A stretch of 64,000 nucleotides of DNA from Dioscorea cayenensis subsp. rotundata (GCF_009730915.1 NC_052471.1:29484185-29548184); one strand, 5' to 3'. Positions 12,532-28,386 are shown, numbered from the stretch's first letter. Translations and numbers: made by a program. The notes: generated from the letters alone by a model not told the origin.

Positions 12532-12930
12532 ATGTCGAACACCAAGCAGACGTTCAATGCCGGCAAGGCCCATGGAGAGGGCCAGGTTGATATTCTTCTC
12601 TTTCTCTCTCTCTATATATATACACACACGCTTTATGAAGTGTTTGATGTGTTGTTTTCACTGGATTATTGTTTTAAGCGCTGTTTTTATATACACTTGC
12701 TTCCCTGAGTTCTTATTTATTATATATATATACATGCGTATAAGGTATTTGATGAATTGCTTCACTGAGGTCTTGTTTAAGCTTTCTTTATATATATATA
12801 TATATATATATGAATACTCATAAGTTATTTGATGAATTGTTTCATTGAGCTCTTGTTTCAGCTTTATATATATATATACATGCTCATAATGTGTTTGATA
12901 AATTGCTTCACTGAGCTCTTGTTTCAGCTA

Positions 12931-12962
<32 letters not shown>

Positions 12963-14451
12963 CATGCTCATAATGTGTTTGATGAATTGCTTCACTGGCT
13001 ATGGACGTCCATGAATAAAAAAATCTATGTATGTTCATTGTCAGCACTTAGATCTCGAACAACTAACATTAATAAATAGTAGTTACTGTAGTAATATATA
13101 CAATAATTACTGTTTGAAATAGTCTAATAAACAGTAATATTGTTCATCAATATCAACCATTGGATCATGATCCAACAGCTGATAATCACACGTCTATAAA
13201 TTTCTTATATATCTACGTCGTAAATTCTATATATATATAAATGCTCATAAGGTGTTTGATGAATTGATTGAGTTTGTGTATGTATGTGTGTGTATATATA
13301 TATGCATTGTTTTGATTGATTAATGGGTGAGCATTACACTGAGCAGGCAAAGGGGGAGCAATGGGTGCAATCAGCGAAGGACACGGCACACTCCATCCAG
13401 AACTCGGACACTGCTCAGCAAATGCGCGAGTCCAAGGACCAAGCCGCCGGTTTTCTTCAGCAGGTTTTTCTCTCCATAATCCATATAAACAAAACCCATT
13501 TCTTATTTCAATATTATTATTATTATTTATTATTTATTATAAAAAATAATTCTATATAAAAAAAATTATGTTTATATATTGAAAATTATACTGGAAGTAA
13601 TAAGTAAAATAATTAAAAATAAATTAAATTATGAGATATGTTACAAAAATTGACATGAGGACAAGTGACTTCACTATGTTTTAATATATATATATATATA
13701 TATATATTTGTGTTTAAAAAAATTAATAATTTTTCAGTTTTGGAAAAATATATTGGATACATTTCTTTAAATTTACATGATTGGCAAAATTTTTCAGATT
13801 TTGTTTATAAAAAAAAAAAATCCAAAAAACATTAGCTCAAATGTCATAAATCATAATTAAATATGCTCCCAAATATCTCAACTTTATATTAAATATCTAG
13901 TACTTAACCCCTAAAATATAAATTTTATTTTTTTTCCTTTTTTGTTAAAACATGCAGGACAATATGATTAAAATAAATATTTTTTAATTTTTTAAAAGCA
14001 AGGAGGAATGAAAATTTTTTTTAAAAAATTCATATTAATTCTTTTTAATAAATATAGATTGATATAGACAAATCACGGAATTGAACCCGCACACACACAC
14101 ACGTATACATTGATTGATATGAACAAATCACGGAACCGAATCTACACACACACGTATACATTGACATGAACAAATCAAGAAATTGAACCCTCAACTATTG
14201 AGTTGGGAAACAAATAAAATACGAGCCGCTGTATAAAAAATACTAACATATTAAAACATATTATTAAATTTTTTTAATAAAATTGCATTATTATTATTAT
14301 TATATAAAATATTTAATTGTAGACTGGAGAGCATGTGATGCAAATGGCACATGATGCTGCGGATGCAGTGAAGAATGCTGTTGGAATGGGACCAAACAAT
14401 TCAGGAACTACTACAACAACTACCACCACACACTCTACTCACAAGGCTTAA
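12532..14451 (+). CDS. Small LEA/KIN-type stress protein, 3 exons, 99 aa
   Basis: Exons are 12532-12585, 13347-13463 and 14323-14451, totalling 300 nt. The product starts MSNTKQTFNAGKAHGEGQ and is hydrophilic, with Gln/Ala/Lys-rich amphipathic segments (SAKDTAHSIQN, MRESKDQAAGFLQQTGEHV, AHDAADAVKNAVGM). This is the pattern of the KIN1/COR6.6 and At3g02480-like ABA-responsive LEA proteins, which protect cells during drying or cold. The C-terminus is a short Thr run followed by HSTHKA. The G-box and TATA box upstream fit ABA induction. Intron 1 is stuffed with TA runs and decayed tandem units; intron 2 is AT-rich. The family is a similarity judgement by eye; exon structure is firm. Confidence 0.85.
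12602..13275. repeat. Decayed minisatellite and TA microsatellites in LEA-gene intron 1
   Basis: A unit of about 65-90 bp built from TGCTCATAAtGTGTTTGATG, AATTGCTTCACTGAG and CTCTTGTTTCAGCT separated by (TA)n recurs at about 12633, 12732, 12817, 12882 and 12963, with another partial copy at 13239. The (CT)n and (TA)n spacers differ in length between units. Inserted between the last two units (about 13001-13200) is a MITE remnant described separately. Confidence 0.75.
13001..13200. mobile_element. Remnant of a small TIR element (same family as 36903-37076)
   Basis: The left end CTATGGACGTCCATGA and the right end ACACGTCTATAAA are imperfect inverted repeats. The inner segments (TTCATCAATATCAACCATTGG and AACAGCTGATAAT) match, in reverse orientation, the element at 36903-37076. 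No coding capacity. The superfamily cannot be assigned because the target duplication is not clear. Confidence 0.5.
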
Positions 14452-16445
14452 ACAACCTCAACCTCTACTACTACTACTACTTCAACTTGCTGTCTTTTGC
14501 CTTATTTATGGTTCTTGTTTTGGTTTTCTTTTTTTTTATTTATTTATTATGACAATAAGTGCTTCACCACAACTTTAGAGGTGTGTGCTACCTATTTATT
14601 ATTATTATTTATTCTTTTCTTTTTGAAGGTTTTGGCATTATTTAATTTTTTTTATTATTGTACTGTGCCTTCTTTGATGGCCTCTTATAATTTGGTGTAT
14701 CTCATTTTGAGATTTATAATGAAGAATTATTGTTTTTAATTTTAATGGTTTTATCCATGTTTTAAAAAATAGTGGAGTAATAGTTGAGCAGTTAAATGTT
14801 ATAATTTTCATGGAAGTCAAAAGATTTTTTCTTGTGTATGGTTGAGATGTAAATAAATAATAATTTATTCACGTTATAATAAAAAAAAATTATAGAGGTG
14901 AGAAGCGTGTTACTTAAATGGGTTTTCAAATAACTTGTAACTCCTTCTGATAACCAAAATTTCAAAAACACTGTCCACATCGCGTCATCTCTGATTTCCT
15001 GTGTATGTTTGCCGTTCTCTTCCTCTCTATTTGATTTTCTTCCCTTTGTTATTCGGAGATGTAAGAAGATAACTCGCAGATTGAATCTGACGTTCTCAGT
15101 CGAATGGGAAGGGAAACGTGTGCAAGAACTTTGACTGATAATTATTGTTTGTAGTATTAACCAAAAATAATTAAAAAACTCAACCAATCATATATATATA
15201 TATATAACTTAATGATCTCTAAAGAAAACTCATGATCATTAAAACAATAATGGTAAATAATATTTGGTATAGTATAAACAATACTAATAAACAGTGATTA
15301 ATTATGAGTTATCACTATTCTCATGAAAAAAGTTTTTTTTGGAATAATATTTTATAAAAATGTGAAATGATTTTTTTATTGTATTTCTAAAATTTTTATT
15401 ATTTAATGGAGGGATATCTAAACAATTTTAATTTCAAGATTGGTCCTCCAATGCAAATAAGTACAGAGGTGGTATCTTCTTTGAAAGTCAAATTTGCCCA
15501 ACTAGGTTCAATTAACAGCCCGTCCCATTCCATTGGATTAATGACTATAAATGTAAAAACATTTTATTTAAGATGATAAATAAGCGGCAAATTTTTTGGT
15601 CGAACACCAAATTAAGTTTTTTTTTATTTTAAAGTCCAAATTTTAATTTTCATCAAAATAATTATTTAAATTTAATTTTATTTCATTAGAAGGTCACTCG
15701 AAGAATTCTGGTAATTTTTTTTATAATGTGAAGACCAAAAATTCATTATCAGTAAATTAACAGCTTGTTGTATATTCAAGTGCCATTTTCACTTCTTGTA
15801 TAAATGAATAATTGCTAATATATATATATATATATATATCTTTGTATCATACTTATTTAAATACCCCATAAAACATTTTTTATTTATTTAAAAATATTTT
15901 AATGCTTAAAATTTATCTCATAATAAACCAAAATCACTGCGTTACAACTAAAATCTCAATTCCAAGCAATAGTTCTCCAAATAACAAAAAATCCAATGGA
16001 ATTAATCCTAAGTCTATTATCTAATTGAATATTACCACTACTCAATGGCAAAATTTCTTGGGTTGACTGTAGTTAATTATCCACTACAAAATACAAAATA
16101 CACAAAAAAATAAAAAAATAACTTGAATCATGCATGTTAAAGTTTGTTATTAACTCATATTTTCAAATGTTAATATTAATATGATTAATGTTGTAACTCC
16201 ATTAATGATGAGAGAGCATGAATCATTTGGAAAGAAATTATAACTAAGATAGTTTTCTTGTCATAAGTCAAACAATTCAAATAATAATTAAATATGATGT
16301 AAAAAAACTTAGAATTATAGTATACTTCTTATGAAAGAGATGGAGTGAAAGAAGCTTTGCAATATATAACATAAGCTAATGCAAATATATTTAGATAAGT
16401 TCTTAATAAGGACAAGGGCATGAGAAATAATCCTATAAAATACAG

Positions 16446-16990
16446 TTTTGTGGTAGTTATAATGGAACCGAGATGTGGCTCATTCTCACTTGTTGGATTG
16501 TTTCAATTTAGGCCTTGTTTTGATTGACTTATAAAAAAAGTGTTTTTTTTAGTTTAGTAGAAGTGCTTCTGAAAAAAAGTGTTTATCTTTTTTTTAGAAG
16601 CACTTTTTGTATTTTCTGTTTGGATTAGCTTTTATGTAGAAACAGAAGTTGTAAAAATAAGCTAAAAAACAGTTTTTTTTCATAAGCTGGTCATGATTAG
16701 CTTTTGAAAACGACTGGTTTTCAGTTTTTTTTACAGCTTCTGTTTTTTCAAAAAAGCCAGTATAAATAACATTTTTGGAACCATAAGTGCTTAACTTATA
16801 AAAAAACACTTCTGGGTTTTCCAAAAGCCAATCCAAACAGGACCTTAATGATTTTTAAAACAAATGGTAATAATTTTTTAATGTAATTACTTACTTATTC
16901 TTATATTATATAATAAATTAATAATAAAATTTATAAACCATGAGTAAGAATTTACCGTGGTGGTTATCATGGAGCCGAGTCCATTAGATT
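16446..16990. repeat. Dispersed repeat of unclear class (copy 1), interrupted by a Tourist-like MITE
   Basis: The outer sequence starts TGTGGTAGTTATAATGGAAC and ends GTGGTTATCATGGAGCCGAG, so its ends are direct, not inverted, repeats. Related copies lie at 42096-42308, 45881-46056 and about 46090-46310. The family has a shared core (ATAATAAATTAATAATAAAATTTATAAACC). In this copy the Tourist-like element 16511-16844 sits inside it. Confidence 0.6.
16511..16844. mobile_element. Tourist-like (PIF/Harbinger) foldback MITE, copy 2
   Basis: It starts GGCCTTGTTTTGATTGACTT and ends CCAATCCAAACAGGACC, flanked by TTA on both sides (16508-16510 and 16845-16847). Long inner arms pair. Same orientation as copy 1. 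It is inserted into the dispersed repeat 16446-16990, so it is the younger of the two. Confidence 0.88.
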
Positions 16991-18413
16991 ATTTTTTAAA
17001 GGGGGCATGGTTCATTTCTAGTAAAATGATCATTTATTTAATTTTAAAAACAAATAAAAAATGAAATTAGAAAGTAAATAAATAATTAGCAAATAATTAA
17101 CTTATTAAGTAAGAAACAAATAACAATTTTTAACTTAATAATTCAAAAAAATATTTTTACATAGAGCCACTTACCTGGCTAAATCCTGAACGACCCTTCA
17201 AAATCAACTTTCTCAAAAAGTCCTAAAATAAATAGCAAATTATTTTAATGTTTAGATACTCTAAACTGAAAGAACTCCTAAAATGTTAAAAGAAATGTAG
17301 AACTACTATTTTTATTTAAATTTTTATTTTTTGGGCAAAAATCTTCATTCTATAAATATATAATAAAATGGGTATTCAAAAGTAAAAATTTATAAATACC
17401 AAAATACTGATTTTTACAACATTCATAATTTTTTTTTCAGGGAAAACCACTGGGTATCGTGGTGGATTATCACATGTCAATCAATACAAGAACTGTAGCA
17501 ATATTATTTACCCAATGTTCTGAGCTCAAGTATTGTTTATTGTACTATTTAAATTTGTCCCGGGTGGATCTTTTATGGAAGGGACTGTATCTCTCCCTTG
17601 TAAGATTGCATGGGAAAAAATCTTATTAACTCAGTATAATTCTTGTAAATTTTTTAAAAATATATGTGACAGACTTTGATGTCCCACGTGACGCTTGGAT
17701 AAGTTCATACATCCCTAAAACCATAGCCAGTGCACCTTTGTACTTGTCTATCCTTGATAAATCTTAAGTGAGGGACGTTTGCTACCTATTGTTAAAAAAA
17801 AATTTCTTGTTGAGTCTGATATATGTATAAAAGAATAATTGATTTAGGTCATATATATAATTAAACAATAATAATTTATAAGAGTATATGAATAAAAATA
17901 TGTTTTTTTAAAAAAATACAATAACAATTATCCAATTTTTATATGATGTAGTACAAGCAAAAAAAAAAAAAAAAATCAAAACAAACAAATAAAAAATTTC
18001 AAATGGGGTAAAACGTAAAAATTCACGGATCTATTTATTATTAATAATAAATCCTCGACGGTTCCCAACTCGTTTCACGTTTCTCAGATCCGTTTCCCAA
18101 AGAAATTAAAACCACTGTTTTCTTTCCCTCTCTCCAAAGCTCTAATGGTCCAAAACTAAACCCTACTTTGCGAACCAAATCACCATCCTATTAAACCCTA
18201 GAATCAAAAAGCTTCGATTTTTATCCCTCTTTCGACTTCCCCTCTTCGATTCCTCCTCAAGATCCAACTTTTTTCTATCCCTTTTGGACTCCGAGATCTT
18301 GCCCTTTCTTTGTGGATCCGTTGGTGTTGGAGATCTGGCGAGGAGCTAGAGTTTTGTGGCCCGGAGCCCTGCCATTTGGGGGCGGCGGTGACGGCGACGG
18401 CGACGGCGAAGGG

Positions 18414-18500
18414 ATGCTGGCATTTTGGTGGCGGGCGGAGAAGGATGTGCGGCGAGTGGTGCGGAGGTTTCTGGAGTTCTCAGTGGTGATGAGGTCTTGA
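18414..18500 (+). other. Upstream open reading frame (28 codons) in the ALE2-like leader
   Basis: An ATG at 18414 opens a frame starting MLAFWWRAEKDVRRVVRR and closing at 18500, 22 nt before the main ATG at 18523. It lies in a GC-rich leader containing a (GGCGAC)n run at about 18380-18409. If the leader is transcribed as drawn, this uORF would be read before the kinase and could dampen its translation; that effect is inference. Confidence 0.4.
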
Positions 18501-18522
18501 TCTCGGGTTGGGAGAGGGGAAG

Positions 18523-22754
<4,232 letters not shown>

Positions 22755-23315
22755 GCTGATGAGTTGCAACTTTATTTTTCTGCAAGTGCATTTTCCGATC
22801 TTCTTTCGCTTCTCAAACCTGTACAGTTTCTGAGGGCCATGGCTACTAAATTCTAATGTGTTGTTGTTGTTCTTTGTCATCTGTGCTTTGTCTTTGCTGT
22901 GGGATCCCATGTTGTGTTGTTGTTTGTCAAGGGGTTAACCCACTGTTCATAATTTTGTTCAAAGAATCTCCCATTCATTTCTCATGTTGCAGCACCTAAT
23001 GTTTAACCTTCATTTCCTGTTGTTTATTGCTAACATTTTTATCAAAGTTTGTTCTGTTAGTCAAGTTTAATGTTTTTCTTTATGTTTTTGGTAAAAAATT
23101 CTTACTTGATTGCTTCTTTAAGCACTGTCTTTGTAAGTATCATTGTTAGGATGTCTGGCAGGGAACTTTTAAACTGACTTTAGTCCTTTTAATCATTGCA
23201 TTTAAGCAGACTTATTTTTGTTTTAAATGATTAAAATAAATATGAAAAAAAGGCAAAATGTGTGTGTTTTAAATAATAATAATCATAATAAATTAATAAT
23301 AAGAAATTAAGATAA

Positions 23316-23690
23316 GGGAAAATTATTTATAGGTCCTTAAAAGTATTAAAAATTGTCAAATAGAATCTTTGACATTTGAATTTCCTAGACATATCTTTCT
23401 TTTTCAGTCACTGCAGCTCATTTTGTCAGTTTATTCGATTTTACAATATGTACTTTCTGTTTTATAAGTATATTTTTCGTTTAACATTACATGTTTATGT
23501 GTAATTACATAAGTTTTCACTTAATATATTACTTTTTTGTTTAATATTTATTTTTAATATTTAATATTTTACTTTTTCTGTTTAATATTATGTGCTTCGG
23601 TTTACAAAATTAAAGGTCATTCAGTCAATTACAGCTATTTTTATAACAGAAGAATTAAAAATTAAACTATTTGAATTTTTTTTAAAATAA
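23316..23690 (+). repeat. AT-rich dispersed repeat, copy 1
   Basis: It starts GGGAAAATTATTTATAGGTC and contains CGTTTAACATTACATGTTTATG, GTAATTACATAAG and repeated TGTTTAATATTT words. Copies 2 (about 35885-36239) and 3 (about 40690-41040) match it in reverse orientation. No coding sequence and no clear terminal inverted repeat, so the class is unknown. It ends about 200 bp upstream of the Lr10-type kinase start. Confidence 0.55.
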
Positions 23691-23796
23691 CCCAAATTTG
23701 ATTGGACAATCTGTGTATAAATGATATTTAGACTGACCTTTTAAGTATTTCCACAATGGAAAATAACAACATAAAATATCTCACACAAAATGATAA

Positions 23797-23853
23797 AGTC
23801 AAGTCAGAAAAATACAGCCAAAAAGTCAACATAACTTTAGAGTTGACTTGACT
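23797..23853 (+). promoter_or_regulatory. Cluster of W-box motifs before the Lr10-type kinase
   Basis: Four TTGACT-type cores lie within 57 bp: AGTCAA at 23797-23802 and 23824-23829 (reverse strand) and overlapping TTGACT at 23843-23848 and 23848-23853. They lie 35-91 bp upstream of the first ATG (23888). A TATAAAT lies at 23716-23722, so the cluster may be in the leader. W-boxes bind WRKY factors, which fits a defence-type receptor kinase; occupancy is inferred. Confidence 0.45.
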
Positions 23854-23887
23854 TCCAACTAAACCTTTCCAAAACCAGAACTCAACC

Positions 23888-26102
23888 ATGACCTTCACAC
23901 CATCATCATCCTCATCCATGGCTATTCCTTCTTCTCTTCCATCTCTCCTTCTTCTTCTTCTTCTTCTTCTTCTCTTCTCTTCTCCCTCATCTCCACAACC
24001 ATGTCCTCCTCCTTCATCTTGTGGTGACCTCACTGATATCCACTATCCCTTCTCCCTCAAACACTCTAATTCTCCTTCTTACTGTACAGAACCAGGCTAT
24101 GAACTCACTTGCAACTCCAAAACCAACAAAACCATCATCAATATCCTTTCCAACAACTACTATGTCTCCAATATCTCTTACACTAATTCCACCATGCATC
24201 TCATTGATGTTTCCATGTCCAATGGCAGTTGCAACCTTCCTCTTCATTCTCTCCCATACACTCAGCTGGTTTCCAAGACTAACTTCAATCCAATACCACA
24301 ATGGGCTAATTTTGTCAATTGTTCACAGGAAATCAACAACTCCATTTACAAGCCCTTACCTTGTTTGAGCAGCAATGGGAGGTTCATTTATGTTAACTTT
24401 GATTCTTTTGGGGGATATTCTCAGAATCTTATGGTGTCTTGCAGCTTTATCTCTATGATTCCCATTGATCATGTGCCTTCAGGAAATGATGATGATGTGT
24501 TTCAGATTCTTGCCAAGGGGTTTCAGGTTTATTGGGGTTTTGGTGATTTAACAATGTCTTGGCTTTTTTATAACTGTTTGGATGTATGTAAAAGGTGAGT
24601 GTTTGCTTGATTTCTGTTATAAAAAAAAGTTTCAATTTTTATTTGATTGAATGTTTTCTTTTGGTATAATAACAATTCTCTGCTGTAGCATGTTCAAGGA
24701 GAACATCAGAAGTGATGTTGTTTTCTCTGGGATTGTTTCACTTGTTAGAAGTGAGAAGCATTTTCCTGCATGTTTGGATGATTATAGTGGAATGGGATTG
24801 AATAATTTCAAACTGATATTTTGCCTTTCTATTGTTGTGGTGGTGTTGATTCTGAGTATTCAGCTTTTGATAGGCATGTATTTGTTTATTATTTTTTTAT
24901 TTATTGTTATCAATTTAATCATCAATTTGAGCAAATTATCTCATGTTCTTGTTTTTCTTTTTGTGTTTGCTGCAGTGTTGGCATTGATAGGAAGATTTGT
25001 AATTGCACCATTAACAATCTGTGCATTTCTCTTGTACAAGTGGACTTCAATGATGGTTTCTAATGATTTTGTTGAGAGATTTCTGAGAAATCATCAGCAG
25101 ACTTTGGCACCGACACGGTATTCGTATACCGATATCATAGCAATGACAAGTCATTTCAGGGAGAAACTTGGTCAAGGAGGATTTGGTTCTGTCTACAAAG
25201 GCCGTTTGCCCGGAGACCGTCTGATCGCCGTCAAGTTGTTGAGGAATTCGAAGAGCAATGGTGATGATTTCATCAATGAAGTTTCAACCATTGGAATGAT
25301 TCACCATGTAAATGTCGTGAAACTAATTGGTTTTTGCTCAGAAGGATCGGACAGGGCATTGGTTTACGAATACATGCCTAACGGCTCACTTGATAAGTAT
25401 ATCTTTTCGTCGAGTAACTCAAACAATAAGTTCTCCTCCGCGAAACTCAATGAGATTGCTTTGGGAATTGCTCGGGGAATCAATTATCTACATCAAGGAT
25501 GTGATATGCGAATACTGCATTTCGATATCAAGCCGCATAATATTCTTTTAGATCATAATTTCACTCCAAAGGTATCGGATTTCGGTCTCGCAAAGTTGTA
25601 TCCAAGGGACAATAGCTTGGTAGCGGTTAGCGCCGTGAGAGGGACAATAGGATATATGGCTCCGGAGCTGATATCAAGGAGTTTCGGTGTAATTTCTTAT
25701 AAATCTGATGTTTATAGTTTTGGAATGTTGCTCTTGGAAATGGCAAGCGGGAAAAGGAATGCCGATCCAAAAGTAGGAACTACGAGCCAAATTTACTATC
25801 CTTCATGGATTTACGACAAACTTAATCCAATCAATGCCGAGACAGAGATCATTACCGAACCCGACATTGTCATCAATGAAACAGAGAAAAAGTTATGTAT
25901 GGTGGGTTTATGGTGCATACAAATACGGCCGATGGATCGCCCGCCGATGAGCAAAGTAGTAGAGATGTTAGAAGGTGATGTCGATAGCTTGCAAATGCCA
26001 CCGAAACCTTTCTTCGCAGCTTCTAAACCACAGCTCTCGCCAACTTTATTCTTGAACTCTACTGAGGATGCTGAACACACCACCATTTCGGAAGACGATT
26101 AA
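23888..26102 (+). CDS. Rust-resistance (Lr10/LRK10L)-type receptor kinase, 3 exons, about 672 aa
   Basis: Exons are 23888-24594, 24689-24873 and 24976-26102, totalling 2019 nt. A signal peptide with a 10-Leu run (encoded by CTT repeats) leads to a GUB_WAK_bind-type ectodomain (CPPPSSCGDLTDIHYPFSLK) with many Cys and N-glycosylation sites. A hydrophobic segment precedes the kinase. The kinase has GQGGFGSVY (about 360), HFDIKPHN in place of HRD (about 478, a non-RD kinase), DFGLA and GYMAPELISR. Non-RD kinases of this group are linked to immunity. Intron 2 (24874-24975) has a GC donor (TAG/GCATGT), is T-rich, ends TGCAG, and is exactly 102 nt with no stop, so retention would keep the frame. An alternative start is Met at 23918. 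The stop is 20 nt from that of the convergent coiled-coil gene. Confidence 0.9.
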
Positions 26103-26122
26103 ACGATGAATTGGAGTCACAT

Positions 26123-26378
26123 CTATATTTCGGCATTTTTTCCGATACTAAGGATCTTGAGACTTTGCCGCAAAATATCGATGTCTCTCTCCTTCTTGAT
26201 GTTTTCATTCTCCATTGCTGCTAATCTTGATGTCAATGCTTGAACTGTCTCCTCTTTGGCCTTCAATTCCTTTTGGAGTTCTTCAATTATAAGGTATTCT
26301 GAATCACCCTGTGAACACTTCTCCCCTGCAAAAACAAGCCCATCTTATATGTTTACACCAATTTGATTTATTAGTTTA

Positions 26379-26416
<38 letters not shown>

Positions 26417-26922
26417 TCTTCTTTCTTTTTTGGACATGTAAGCATTAATATCTTTTTAGCTTTTGATATAACAACATGGAATAGAAAGATTCATGCAGTT
26501 GATACCAAATAGTTAGAACTATCGACTTCTTTGTTATTGTAGCATTAGTGTGATTAAATCTATCTGCATCTTTGTTGTAACTTGTAATGCAATAAAGAAA
26601 GAAAGAAAAGAATGTGATAATTATAATGAAAAACAAAACCTTGGAGAAGAGTGTGAAGAATAAGATGATCAAGTTCAAGCTTGATTTCATGGTAAAGCTT
26701 CTTCCATTTCTCCAAAGCCACTTCCAAAGTCATCTTCATTTTGGCCATATCTTGTTTCCATTCTTCTTCTTTGCAAGCAAATAACCACAAATCATGCTCA
26801 TACTTCAATGCTTCTTTTTCTCTTCTCTTCTTCACTTCCTTCACTTCATCTTCAAGTTCATTAATCTTTTCCCTTAATTCTCTACCTTCATCTTCTTCTT
26901 CTTTACTATTACTAATTCCCAT
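26123..26922 (-). CDS. Small coiled-coil protein with N-myristoylation motif, 2 exons, 161 aa
   Basis: Exons are 26922-26640 and 26325-26123, totalling 486 nt. I chose the Met at 26922 because it gives MGISNSK, a good N-myristoylation signal (Gly2, Ser6); an upstream in-frame Met at 26955 would bury it. The rest is highly charged, with long Glu/Lys heptad-like stretches (ELREKINELEDEVKEVKK; LQKELKAKEETVQALTSR; ENIKKERDIDILRQSLKIL), predicted coiled coil in both exons. No enzyme motif is visible. It is probably membrane-tethered through the lipid and acts as a scaffold, by inference. I do not recognise a named family. It converges on the Lr10-type kinase. Confidence 0.8.
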
Positions 26923-28385
26923 TCTCTCTTTCTTTCTTTCTTTCTCAAAGCACAAATAAACATATATATGAATTTATATTTATAAAGTATTTTCATGTGA
27001 TGAAAAGAAAGACAAGGTAATGTTTTTTTTGGAGGCAAAGGGAATTTTGTTTGATCCTGAAATGCTTTAAAAAAAATCTAAGTTGACAGAATGCTTGCCA
27101 TTGTCACAACCATGGCACTTTTCCTCTGACAAAGATTAGATTAGTATCTTTTAATATTAGAAAAAGGCAAGGGTATATTTTAAATATATCATATTTCAAG
27201 TTTCAAACCATGATTGATGACATAGTCATTTATTTGTATATGTATGAAATATATTTAATAAAATTGAGATTGTGTCATTTTAGTTGTTTTAATCATTAAA
27301 TTATACAAAGATGGTAACTTTAGTTCTTTGAGTGATGTTTAAATTGAATTTAATTTTAAAATAATCTATTAAACAAATAGATACTTTCCAATAATGTAAA
27401 TATTTTCCAATAATTTCACTAGAATTTAAAAAATACTTTTTATTAGGAAAAACTTATCGTTATTGCTAAAAAAGTCTAAACAATTTTAACATTGGGCTAA
27501 ACACCTTTGATTTTTTTAAATTTTTTTGAATCGTTTTTTTTTTTAAAATTACTTTTAAGTCCAACGGCTAGGTAACCTCTGATTTACTATTTTTACATTT
27601 ACTACTTTTACATCACATTCAATTTTTAGTTTTGCTTTTTGGTTTTTTGTGTGTATGTTTATTATTTGGTGAATCTATTCAAATTTGTGTGTTGTTGAAC
27701 AAAGTTCAAACTTCCTAAAGTGACAGGAAAGATGAAATAGAACTGGTTGTAAAAAGAAAAGACTGTATAGAATAATATTTTGTCAGACGAAGTTATTGGA
27801 ATAAATAAAAAAAATTTATGAATTAATAAGTAATTTTCTCTTTCTATTATTATCATAGAAATTTAATTGTGGGCTAAAAATAGCATTGGGTTCCTTTTTT
27901 AAAAAAAGGGGCACATGCCTGCTCTTAGTTTTGTATATAATCAATGCATTGATAGCAAATCATTGCCTTTTTTTTTTATTTACAATATTGATAATATTTA
28001 TTAAAAAACAACATTGCTTATATATATATATATATATATATATATAAGTAAAATAAAATAAATTTTATTTAATTGATTTATTCTAATTTTGTTAGTATTT
28101 TATTTTATGTAAAAATAAAAATTAAGTAAATACTTTTGTGAAAACGATATTTATTCTAGATCCATGTAAAACATTTTTTGGTATAAATCTTATTTATTGT
28201 TAACAAATTTATAAAAAAAACACTAACTTATTGTTTATATTCTCTTATTCATTTTGAAAAATAAAAATAAAAAATAAAATTTATATTTTCATAAAATTTG
28301 TAAGTTGATTTTCAATCATAAAACAAATATAAATAAATAATATTTATTAAATATAAATATATAAATATATAAATTTATATAAATA
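26923..28385. other. AT-rich spacer
   Basis: Beyond the coiled-coil gene leader I see only AT-rich DNA with (TA)n at 28018-28045 and many A/T homopolymers. No gene or recognisable element is supported. Confidence 0.5.
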
Positions 28386-28386
28386 A

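Larger units (their letters stand above)
14452..18100. other. Large AT-rich intergenic region before the ALE2-like gene
   Basis: The first 300 bases are the LEA-gene 3' region. The rest has (TA)n runs (15190-15206, 15819-15839), nested repeats at 16446-16990 listed separately, and a less AT-rich stretch at 17440-17780 in which I recognise nothing. No gene is supported; the minus-strand frame at 14792-15187 has no family features. Confidence 0.5.
22755..23887. other. Spacer between the two receptor kinase genes
   Basis: About 400 bases are ALE2-like 3' untranslated sequence. From about 23316 to 23690 lies copy 1 of an AT-rich dispersed repeat (listed separately). The rest is the promoter of the Lr10-type kinase. 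Confidence 0.6.

Noticed and set aside
14792-15187. 131-codon minus-strand frame in AT-rich spacer
   Set aside because: No family features, no plausible splice context or promoter, and a composition like the surrounding spacer.
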